Below, piece after piece: positions 5,936 to 11,809 of a stretch of DNA of 11,809 bases; the stretch's first letter is position 1, and each line of letters starts with the position of its first letter. The DNA is from Kiritimatiellia bacterium (GTDB lineage Bacteria; Verrucomicrobiota; Kiritimatiellia; RFP12; UBA1067). Below the pieces are notes generated by a model. The model searched no databases and was not told the DNA's origin. It was given only the letters and a program-made list of their open reading frames with translations. The DNA is taken from assembly GCA_017936245.1 (NCBI GenBank), contig JAGBFY010000416.1, positions 1 to 11,809 of the forward strand, in the 5' to 3' direction. Both the position numbers and the translations under genes were made by a program.

Positions 5936-7183
5936 TTAAGCCTGAGCCAAGGCTTTCTTTTTCAGATCACGCTTATACGTCACGAAGTGCGCAAGCAGAA
6001 GCGCGGCAATCGCCACGATAAACGAAACTCCGAGCGAAGCAAAGCCCCATTCAAAGCCGCGGTTGCCGTACGTTTGCGACAGATAGCCTATTCCTATGGG
6101 GGCGAGCGAACCAATGAGACCGGCCAATACATTTATGAAGCCGAGCGTTCCTGCGCGATAACGGGAATCGACGACATCGAAAATCGCCGCGAACTGGTTG
6201 GCTCCGTAAGCGCCGCGGGAAAGACCGAACACGGCGGCGGCCGTCCATACGGAAGCCAACGTCGGCCCAAAGGCGAAGAGAACAAGCATCGGGGCGGCGA
6301 CAAACTGCGTCGCCAGCATGAATACGAGACGGAAACGCTGATAGCGTTTGATGAAGCGATCCGTCAGCCAGCCGGACGCAAGAATCGCCGCGAATGCCGC
6401 CGCGTAGTGCCAGAACATCACGCCTGTTCCAGCCGCGCCGGGTGTGAGATTGAACTTCTTCGCGATGAACTTAGGTCCCCAAGCGCTGTAGCCATAACCG
6501 ACAAACACTTCGATGATATAGGCAAAGGCGCAGAGAAGCGCGGTCGGACAGCAGAAGAACGCCTTGAGCGAATCCGATATCGGAGGCTTTGCCACAGAGG
6601 TGACATTCTGGCTGTTATCTGATTTGCTGAAAAGGAGAAAAGCAAAACCTAAAACGATACCGACACCGCCGAATATGAAATATGTCCAGCGCCAGGAATC
6701 GCAGAGGGAAAGAACGAGCGCCACCGCCGCGCCCGACACAAACCAACCGGTATAGTAGGCGGCCTGATGGCATGAAAGAGCGAGCGTACGCGTATCCTTG
6801 TGATGTTCGGAAATGAGCGCGTTTGCCGTTGGAGAATAGAGAGTCTGCGGGATGACGACAGCAACTGAAACCAGGAAGAAGAGAGTGATGAATCCATTCG
6901 CAAAGCCGGCGCATAATGTCATCACGCTCCAGAAAATCGCCGCCCAGCCGATAAGTCTGCTGCGGTTGAAACGGTCTCCGATCAACCCGGCAAACGGAAC
7001 GACTATCGCATACGTCCAGAAAATACCTGAACTCAAAAGACCGAACTGCACATCGGAAAGCTTCAGCTCTTCCTGAATGGGAATCGCCAAAACGCCAAGG
7101 ATGGCCCGATCCACCGTGTATACGAGAAACAAGCCGCAAAGGAACGCCAGGAGCGTCCATTTATTCTGAATTGCTTTAATCAT
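5936..7183 (-). CDS. MFS transporter, ACS-like (organic anion / sugar acid symporter type)
   Basis: This 415-residue protein is almost entirely hydrophobic, with about 12 predicted membrane helices. The MFS motif A appears after helix 2 as GLIGDRFNRSR (67-77) and again in the second half as GWLTDRFIKR (271-280). D25/R26 in helix 1 (YTVDRAILGVLAIP) and the GANQFAAIFDVVDSRYRAG segment (327-345) resemble the anion:cation symporter group, which includes hexuronate, galactonate and related carriers. A long hydrophilic loop around 186-208 is the central loop. I infer proton-linked uptake of a sugar acid or similar anion across the inner membrane; the substrate is not fixed by sequence. It is the first gene of the MFS-SDR-aldolase operon and divergent from the regulator. 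No Shine-Dalgarno is present; TATAAT ends 7 nt before the ATG, so translation is probably leaderless. Confidence 0.87.
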   Translation of the reverse strand: MIKAIQNKWTLLAFLCGLFLVYTVDRAILGVLAIPIQEELKLSDVQFGLLSSGIFWTYAIVVPFAGLIGDRFNRSRLIGWAAIFWSVMTLCAGFANGFITLFFLVSVAVVIPQTLYSPTANALISEHHKDTRTLALSCHQAAYYTGWFVSGAAVALVLSLCDSWRWTYFIFGGVGIVLGFAFLLFSKSDNSQNVTSVAKPPISDSLKAFFCCPTALLCAFAYIIEVFVGYGYSAWGPKFIAKKFNLTPGAAGTGVMFWHYAAAFAAILASGWLTDRFIKRYQRFRLVFMLATQFVAAPMLVLFAFGPTLASVWTAAAVFGLSRGAYGANQFAAIFDVVDSRYRAGTLGFINVLAGLIGSLAPIGIGYLSQTYGNRGFEWGFASLGVSFIVAIAALLLAHFVTYKRDLKKKALAQA

Positions 7184-7190
7184 GCGAAAA

Positions 7191-7196
7191 ATTATA
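7191..7196 (-). promoter_or_regulatory. Predicted -10 box of the MFS-SDR-aldolase operon
   Basis: A perfect TATAAT on the minus strand, 7 nt before the transporter ATG and 16 bp from the conserved 42-bp element. The -35 position reads ACTGTA within the element, far from consensus, so activation by a bound protein is likely. Confidence 0.6.
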
Positions 7197-7212
7197 CCAA
7201 ACCATCCATTTT

Positions 7213-7254
7213 ATACAGTAGATTTCACGCATTTATTATCGTATCATTTGCGAA
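7213..7254. promoter_or_regulatory. 42-bp conserved operator-like element, copy B (regulator/MFS divergent promoter)
   Basis: This copy is 39/42 identical to 2205-2246. It lies in the 101-bp space between the divergent regulator and transporter genes. On the minus side it ends 16 bp from the transporter -10. On the plus side its edge (CATTTGCGAA) contains the predicted -35 of the regulator gene, TTGCGA. One protein bound here could activate the operon and repress or tune its own gene. Confidence 0.78.
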
Positions 7255-7276
7255 ACAACACGAACTGTGGTATATT
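7248..7276 (+). promoter_or_regulatory. Predicted promoter of the XylR-like regulator
   Basis: TTGCGA (7248-7253) and TATATT (7271-7276) are separated by exactly 17 bp. The expected start is near 7283, one or two bases before the ATG at 7285, so the transcript would be nearly leaderless. The -35 lies inside the 42-bp element, which implies autoregulation. Confidence 0.55.
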
Positions 7277-7284
7277 ACAGCCTC

Positions 7285-8433
7285 ATGTCGAAAACAATTT
7301 TATATCTTCAACATACTCCAAGCGAATCCGCACGACACAAACTGCAGGGCGCACAGAAATACGCGAACAAATGCGGCTGGGCGGTAAACATCATTGAAGA
7401 CTGTCGACGGGTTGCAAACGTTTCTCGGCTTTTGGATCTATGGAAGCCGGACGGCTGCATCGCAGACTGCGCCGGGATCAGCAATGCCTTTTCTCCAAAA
7501 TCTTTCAGCGCTACACCTACCGTCTTCCTCAACCGCTCTGCAGGCGACAAGCCCGACCGCATCGCCTCCGTATTCCACAACCAACGGCAATCCGCCCTTT
7601 TGGCATCCAAAGAAATCATCCGTCTTGGTCGCAGTCATTTTGCGTTCATGAGTCTGTTTGGCGATACCACCTGGTCGAACATCCGCAAAGGTGTATTCAT
7701 TAAAACGCTCGCCCTTCACGGATTCAGCCCGGAAATTTTCACTGCCAATACAATGGGATCGGCGGCTAATACGCTTATTCAAAACAAAATGCGACAATTT
7801 CTCTCCAACCTGACGAAACCCGCATGCATTTTCGCTGCAAACGATACTACAGCCAGAGAAGTTATCTCGACGGCCAACGCGCTCGGACTTTCCATACCCG
7901 ACGATCTTGCCGTTGTCAGCATCGACAACAACGAACTTATCGCAGCCAACATAACACCGTCTCTTTCCTCTGTGGAGATCAATTTCAACGAAGCAGGATT
8001 TTTTGCGGCTCAGCTGCTTGATCAACAAATGCAAATGCCCGGCGTCAGATTGAAAAACATCTTTTTCGGTCCGCTGCGCGTAGTGCGACGGGCCTCGAGC
8101 GACCCATTACGCAAAAGAGACGCCTGTGTGGAAGCGGCCCGCGAACGCATCATCCACGATGCGGCAACCGGTTTGACCGCAGCAGATGTAACGCAGATGT
8201 TCCCATGTTCAAGACGAATGGCGGAAATACGCTTCCGCAAAGCAACAGGAATGTCGATAGGAGATGCCATTCTCGAGGCTCGGTTTACGGTTGTACTTTC
8301 GCTTCTGAAACGTAAAGAGATACGGCTTGAAGCCATTGCCGATCTTTCAGGCTATAAATCACCGGCTGTTCTACGGCAATACTTCAAACGCAAAACCGGC
8401 ATCTCCATGCGCGACTACCGCAAGAAGCACTAA
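7285..8433 (+). CDS. XylR-type transcriptional regulator (LacI-like sensor domain + AraC HTH)
   Basis: This 382-residue protein has the layout of E. coli XylR. Residues 1-270 form a periplasmic-binding-protein-like sensor that starts directly with MSKTILYLQHTPSE and has no N-terminal HTH. The conserved segment VVSIDNNELIAANITPSLSSV (210-230) resembles the XylR ligand-pocket region, and PLRVVRRASSD leads into the linker. Residues about 283-380 are an AraC-type double HTH, ending in LEAIADLSGYKSPAVLRQYFKRKTGISMRDYRK. Such proteins usually bind a sugar and activate transcription. I prefer the ATG at 7285 to the in-frame GTG at 7267 because homologues begin there and the promoter's -10 ends at 7276. 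The gene is divergent from the transporter operon and probably controls both operons that carry the 42-bp element. The inducer is unknown. Confidence 0.9.
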   Translation: MSKTILYLQHTPSESARHKLQGAQKYANKCGWAVNIIEDCRRVANVSRLLDLWKPDGCIADCAGISNAFSPKSFSATPTVFLNRSAGDKPDRIASVFHNQRQSALLASKEIIRLGRSHFAFMSLFGDTTWSNIRKGVFIKTLALHGFSPEIFTANTMGSAANTLIQNKMRQFLSNLTKPACIFAANDTTAREVISTANALGLSIPDDLAVVSIDNNELIAANITPSLSSVEINFNEAGFFAAQLLDQQMQMPGVRLKNIFFGPLRVVRRASSDPLRKRDACVEAARERIIHDAATGLTAADVTQMFPCSRRMAEIRFRKATGMSIGDAILEARFTVVLSLLKRKEIRLEAIADLSGYKSPAVLRQYFKRKTGISMRDYRKKH

Positions 8434-8489
8434 AGAACCGGATTGTGATCAATCGTCTCTTCTTACCACTATGGTACGAATAGGATACT

Positions 8490-8504
8490 TGGGGTCAGAC
8501 CCCA
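8490..8504. repeat. TGGGGTCAGACCCCA palindrome (REP-like)
   Basis: Seven-base arms surround a single central A. From memory, GGGGTCAGACCCC-type palindromes recur between genes in many bacteria and often accompany Y1/RAYT transposases, but no such gene is present here. It lies in the space between the convergent regulator and membrane-protein genes. Confidence 0.6.
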
Positions 8505-8518
8505 TAAAGAGTTTGATT

Positions 8519-8541
8519 ATCGGCTTATGTTTGCCGATTTT
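8519..8541 (+). terminator. Possible weak terminator after the regulator
   Basis: ATCGGC (8519-8524), an 8-nt loop and GCCGAT (8533-8538) form a 6-bp stem followed by TTTT ending at 8541. It is about 85 nt after the regulator stop. The stem is short and the T-run brief. Confidence 0.35.
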
Positions 8542-8595
8542 GAGAGTTATTCCTGTTTTCAGCAGAATCCAGCCCGGCGGCAATGGCAAATAAAG

Positions 8596-8667
8596 CTGAC
8601 AGGTGTGTGGCGCGACCCCTGCCGCCCGTTTGAACGCTTCGGTGAATGCAATCTCCGCAAGAGCCAC
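8596..8667 (-). pseudogene. Possible degraded AraC-type HTH remnant
   Basis: Read on the minus strand from 8667, the frame gives VALAEIAFTEAFKRAAGVAPHTCQ. This resembles the second HTH of AraC-family regulators (LAEIA, then FTxAFKRxxGVxP), with the usual GFxxQSH stretch of about ten residues between LAEIA and FTEAFKR missing. A stop lies a few codons upstream and no RBS is visible. Chance resemblance cannot be excluded over so short a stretch. Confidence 0.28.
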
Positions 8668-8700
8668 TCTTGGCCGTCAATCATGCCGCCACGTTGCGAA

Positions 8701-9510
8701 TCAACGCCACTGCATACGCTGACGCTGCATTTTGACCTTGGGTTCTTCAAGGCCAAGCGCCCACCACGTATCTCCGATATTCGTATTGGAGAAATGCGCG
8801 ACACGGTTGTTCGCAAGAGCTTCACGGTTCGCCTTGAGCGTTTCATTGTCGCTATTCTTCAGCGCCTCATTGAGAGCCTTGAACGCTTCATCAACCTCTC
8901 CGCGCTGTACGAGAATCCACGTCCAAGCAGCAGCAATAAGAACATTCTGGTTGTAGCGCAGGCGTTTCCGGCCCTTGTCGTACACCTTCCTGATATCTTC
9001 ACTCGGCTTGCCGAGCATGTACATGCGCGCCATCTTCATGGCATACATCGTAGGATCGACAAAGAGAACCTTGTCCATCAGCTGATCACACTTGCGGTAT
9101 TCCTTGACCATCCAGTACAGCTGAAACTGCGCCGTAGCAATCTGACGCTTCATCATCGGAACCCAGTTGTCGAACTTGTGAAGCGGTTCGGTCAGGGCAA
9201 GAGCCTCAAGCACAAACCTGCGCTGATCGCGGGCAATCTCGTTCTGCGCCTCCTGAATGGACCCCGGCGGGCGCGTCTGCCAGCGCATGGTCTTTGCCTG
9301 CACTGCCTTCTGCCCTTCCAATAGAACATTCTCGACGGCCTTCATGGCTGCCTTCACCTTTTTCTGAAGACGGAACCCTATAGTCATCTGAACGGCGCCA
9401 AAACCAAGCACACCAAAGAATATGCTCCAACCGTAACCGAGCGCATCAGTGAAGTACAATGCAAGCCCGGTGGCGAATCCGCACGAGATTGCTATTATCA
9501 AAGAGAACAT
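8701..9510 (-). CDS. Membrane-anchored helical (TPR-like) protein of unknown function
   Basis: This 269-residue protein has two predicted N-terminal membrane helices (about 2-22 and 27-47) joined by a short loop, which suggests that the rest faces the cytoplasm. Residues 50-245 are highly helical and charged, with paired-helix character such as QFQLYWMVKEYRKCDQLMDKVLFVDP and AAWTWILVQRGEVDEAFKALNEALK. These have TPR-like spacing without clear full repeats. I recognise no enzyme motif. Its ATG overlaps the end of the pyrophosphorylase gene by 13 nt, and a strong GGAGG site lies within that upstream gene, so translation is probably coupled. Cotranscription with secA and a UDP-sugar pyrophosphorylase hints at an envelope-related role, which is only inference. 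It should be annotated as hypothetical. Confidence 0.8.
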   Translation of the reverse strand: MFSLIIAISCGFATGLALYFTDALGYGWSIFFGVLGFGAVQMTIGFRLQKKVKAAMKAVENVLLEGQKAVQAKTMRWQTRPPGSIQEAQNEIARDQRRFVLEALALTEPLHKFDNWVPMMKRQIATAQFQLYWMVKEYRKCDQLMDKVLFVDPTMYAMKMARMYMLGKPSEDIRKVYDKGRKRLRYNQNVLIAAAWTWILVQRGEVDEAFKALNEALKNSDNETLKANREALANNRVAHFSNTNIGDTWWALGLEEPKVKMQRQRMQWR

Positions 9511-10814
9511 GGATCAACCTCCAAAACCGCGTCACCATCTATGAGAATTCCACGTTCAGCAAGCTGGCGACGCCATTTGGCCTGCATGTCCGCCTTGCAT
9601 GTGGCTGGAGAATCGGAGCCCTCCGCATTCTTCACGGGAGAGAACTCCTCCTTCTGGTCGAAAGCGAGGAACGCAACCTTCTTCGCATCAGGCAATATAT
9701 CGAAAATGAACTTCTCGAACTTGTATGCGTTGGGCGCCGAAGGCTTAACAACCTCGCCATTATCGTCCAGATAGGCAATCTTCTTGTGCGCAAGATGGAG
9801 CGGCATCGGCTTCATCGCCTCGCGTTCAAGAAACGCACGGTCGAACACATGTATGGCGGGAGAGCCGTAGAGGAAGTAGAGTTTTCCGTCCTTACCCTTG
9901 CGCTTGCACTGCTCGTCGGTCATTTCGGTGTATTCGACCATCTTGCAGACGTTTCCGAACTTCATCGGCATGCCGACCTTCTCGAACGGATCGCGCTTGG
10001 CGCAGAGCTTGAGAGAATACTCGCTCTTGGACTGCACATGATAGCCGATGAAAGCCTCATCCGCAATCTCGACAAGCGGATTGTCCACCTGGAAGAAGAA
10101 CACGGACTTGACGCCACGCTTCTTCATGTCAGCAAGCGCACCGGAATTCTTGAGGGCTGCGAGAAGTCCGCCATGCCCATCCGGGGACATGAACACATGT
10201 CCTGGCTCGTCAAGGATTATCTTGCCGTCCTCTGTCATTCCCGGCCACATCCCCTGCTTGAAGAAGAAGATGTCCTTGCGGTCAAGACCGAACCAGCCGT
10301 TCTCCTTGAAGCACGCGACCGTAGCATCGTAGTTCGCCTCGGACGTCATCACATAGAACGGAACGGACTTGCCGTACTTGAGCGTCTTGGCCAGCACCTT
10401 GCGAGCATGAAAATGGAAAAGAGGCTTGTCTGTTACAGGACCGATAGGATACGCACCCTTCGGGCCTTCATATCCCAGCCGAGATCCCTGACCGCCGGCG
10501 ACAAGAAGCACACCCACACGCCCGGCGGACAGTTCCTTCGCACCTGCCGTCACAGCAGAAGCGTACGCCTTGCCCTTCAGCTCGGCGACCTTCGGCGCTG
10601 TCGGTGCGGCGACACGCTTTACACATGGCTTTTCCGCCTTGCTGCAGACGAAAGCCGGAAGCATAGACCTGCACCTTGCAAGCTCCGTGAAGTCGATAGT
10701 GGCAATCTGCGCAAGCAACGACTTGCGCGCCTTTACGCCAAGCTTCCCCCAAAAATCGAGGACATAACCCTGTCCATTGGCCTCAAGAACCTTTTTCGCT
10801 TCAGAATAGTTCAT
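9498..10814 (-). CDS. UDPGP-family pyrophosphorylase (UDP-GlcNAc/UDP-glucose type, eukaryote-like UAP1/UGP)
   Basis: This 438-residue protein belongs to the UDPGP family, distinct from bacterial GlmU/GalU. The nucleotide loop is VAGGQGSRLGYEGPKG (105-120). MSPDGHGGLL (209-218) and FFQVDNPLV (240-248, with D244 as the likely metal ligand) follow the pattern of human UAP1 (GNGG, VDN). Late blocks NAYKFEKFIFDILP and EEFSPVKNAEG also match UAP1-like enzymes. It should transfer a uridylyl group from UTP to a sugar 1-phosphate, giving UDP-GlcNAc or UDP-glucose for envelope or polysaccharide synthesis. Which sugar is used cannot be settled by eye. I chose the ATG at 10814 over the frame opening at 10901 because an AGAAGGG site precedes it, it clears the secA stop by 29 nt, and the family starts there. 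It overlaps the next gene by 13 nt. Confidence 0.87.
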   Translation of the reverse strand: MNYSEAKKVLEANGQGYVLDFWGKLGVKARKSLLAQIATIDFTELARCRSMLPAFVCSKAEKPCVKRVAAPTAPKVAELKGKAYASAVTAGAKELSAGRVGVLLVAGGQGSRLGYEGPKGAYPIGPVTDKPLFHFHARKVLAKTLKYGKSVPFYVMTSEANYDATVACFKENGWFGLDRKDIFFFKQGMWPGMTEDGKIILDEPGHVFMSPDGHGGLLAALKNSGALADMKKRGVKSVFFFQVDNPLVEIADEAFIGYHVQSKSEYSLKLCAKRDPFEKVGMPMKFGNVCKMVEYTEMTDEQCKRKGKDGKLYFLYGSPAIHVFDRAFLEREAMKPMPLHLAHKKIAYLDDNGEVVKPSAPNAYKFEKFIFDILPDAKKVAFLAFDQKEEFSPVKNAEGSDSPATCKADMQAKWRRQLAERGILIDGDAVLEVDPCSL

Positions 10815-10843
10815 TGTCTGAAACCCTTCTTTAAATGCTTCTA

Positions 10844-11809
10844 TCAGAAAAGATTGCGTCCGCAGCACTTCTTGTACTTCTTGCCGCTTCCGCAGGGACA
10901 CGGATCGTTACGCCCAACTGTTGGAGCAGCTGGCCGCATCTGAGCTCCCGGCATACCAGGCGGCGGCATTCCGGCTGGACCTGAAGTGCGAACACGGTCG
11001 GGGGACACACCCATCAGAGCCGCAAACGCATCCTTCGCCGTAACCGGACCGGACGATTTCGCAGGAGCTGGCGCAGGAGCCTCTGTGGGACGCCCCTCCG
11101 ACTCGCTGTTGGGCGTATCGAAATCCTCGGCGTTGGTTTGGGCGGCGGCAAGCATACGGCGCACATTCCTGACAGTGGCGGCACGGAACTCACCGGACGC
11201 CACTTCGGACTTGATTGTGGTCATCAGCTGCTCGAACATATGGAACGCCTCGCGCTTGTATTCGATGAGCGGATCGCGCTGACCGTATGCACGGAGGTTC
11301 ACGCCATGGCGGAGGTCGTCCATGGCACGGAGGTAGTCCTGCCACTGACGGTCGATTGCATCGAGGAACACACCGCGCTCCATGAACGGAAGCACCTGCT
11401 GATCTTCGGATGAGCACTTCGCCTCATAGGCCTCTTCGATGCGCTTCATCACGAATTCACCTGCCGCCTGTGGCTGTCCCATGAGCGGACGCAGCTCTTC
11501 CTCCGTGATGGTAATCGGGAACATCATGCCGATCCAATTCATGAACTCGCCGAGATTGCCTTCCTTGGCGTCGAAAAGATGCTTCTCCGCCTGGGTGAGG
11601 ACAATGTCGTTCATGACATCGAGAATCGTGTTGTGTACGGTCTGCTGATCGCCACGGAGAATCGTGCCGCGAAGCTCATACACGATCGAGCGCTGCTTGT
11701 TCATCACGTCATCATACTCGAGCGTACGCTTACGGACGGCATAATGCTGCTGCTCGACACGGCGCTGGGCGGTCTCTACGGACTTGTTCAGCCAGCGGTG
11801 CTCCATAAC
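10844..11809 (-). CDS. secA: Preprotein translocase ATPase SecA, C-terminal third (5' end beyond window)
   Basis: The frame is open to the right edge and gives the last 322 residues of SecA. It begins in the helical scaffold domain (MEHRWLNKSVETAQRRVEQQHYAVRKRTLEYDDVMN). It continues through the helical wing and the conserved DRQWQDYLRAMDDLR...LRAYGQRDPLIEYKREAF block. A Pro/Ala-rich linker follows, and then the zinc-binding tail NDPCPCGSGKKYKKCCG, with the four ligand positions CxCx8CC intact. SecA drives Sec-dependent export across the inner membrane, and the zinc tail binds SecB and phospholipid. It is the most upstream gene seen of the secA-pyrophosphorylase-membrane protein cluster. The missing N-terminal motor domains simply lie outside the window. 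Confidence 0.97.
   Translation of the reverse strand, partial: VMEHRWLNKSVETAQRRVEQQHYAVRKRTLEYDDVMNKQRSIVYELRGTILRGDQQTVHNTILDVMNDIVLTQAEKHLFDAKEGNLGEFMNWIGMMFPITITEEELRPLMGQPQAAGEFVMKRIEEAYEAKCSSEDQQVLPFMERGVFLDAIDRQWQDYLRAMDDLRHGVNLRAYGQRDPLIEYKREAFHMFEQLMTTIKSEVASGEFRAATVRNVRRMLAAAQTNAEDFDTPNSESEGRPTEAPAPAPAKSSGPVTAKDAFAALMGVSPDRVRTSGPAGMPPPGMPGAQMRPAAPTVGRNDPCPCGSGKKYKKCCGRNLF

Noticed and set aside
5160..5939. 259-codon plus-strand open frame opposite the SDR
   Set aside because: The SDR on the other strand has all cofactor and catalytic motifs; the antisense frame has none.
9459..10943. 494-codon plus-strand open frame opposite the pyrophosphorylase
   Set aside because: It lies antisense to a clear UDPGP enzyme, with Leu/Arg-rich composition and no domain pattern.

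Overview
The window looks like a chromosomal piece of a Gram-negative bacterium of the PVC superphylum, most likely the Kiritimatiellota/Lentisphaerota side. This is inferred from gene content only: a XylR-type LacI/AraC chimeric regulator, secreted glycan-active proteins, a beta-strand-rich surface protein of a type common in those phyla, and a eukaryote-like UDPGP-family pyrophosphorylase next to secA. Two genes are cut by the window edges: a secreted protein at the left and secA at the right.

Right block (8701-11809, minus strand) is housekeeping: secA (3' part), a UDP-sugar pyrophosphorylase of the UAP1/UGP family, and a two-helix membrane-anchored protein of unknown function. They are tightly packed; the last two overlap by 13 nt.

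Middle and left blocks form a small carbohydrate-utilisation locus. A plus-strand XylR-like regulator (7285-8433) is divergent from a three-gene minus-strand operon: an MFS transporter, a short-chain dehydrogenase and a divergent DHDPS/NAL-type aldolase homologue. Further left, a secreted clan GH-A glycoside hydrolase and a secreted beta-rich protein form a second operon. A 42-bp element, 39/42 identical between copies, lies upstream of both operons. In each case it is exactly 16 bp upstream of a TATAAT-like -10 box, while the DNA between is not conserved. I infer that the regulator activates both operons through this element and also controls itself, because its own -35 box overlaps the edge of one copy. 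The probable logic is that the hydrolase releases a sugar or sugar acid outside the cytoplasm, the transporter imports it, and the dehydrogenase and aldolase process it. The substrate is not determined by the sequence.

Between the two operons sits an unrelated AAA+ ATPase of the AAA_14/DUF4143 type. It has its own promoter with two tandem 26-bp palindromes upstream. On its other side is a repeat-dense intergenic region (2182-2689) with nested inverted repeats, a 9-bp tandem repeat, and a 112-bp MITE-like element with 17-bp perfect terminal inverted repeats. The ATPase and repeats look like accessory DNA lying between two parts of one regulon.

Three promoter-proximal genes (regulator, MFS, ATPase) appear to be leaderless: a -10 hexamer ends 6-8 nt before the start codon and no Shine-Dalgarno is present. 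The genes inside operons carry purine-rich ribosome binding sites, strongest for the secreted protein, the hydrolase and the membrane protein. No tRNA, rRNA, CRISPR array or complete transposase gene was seen.
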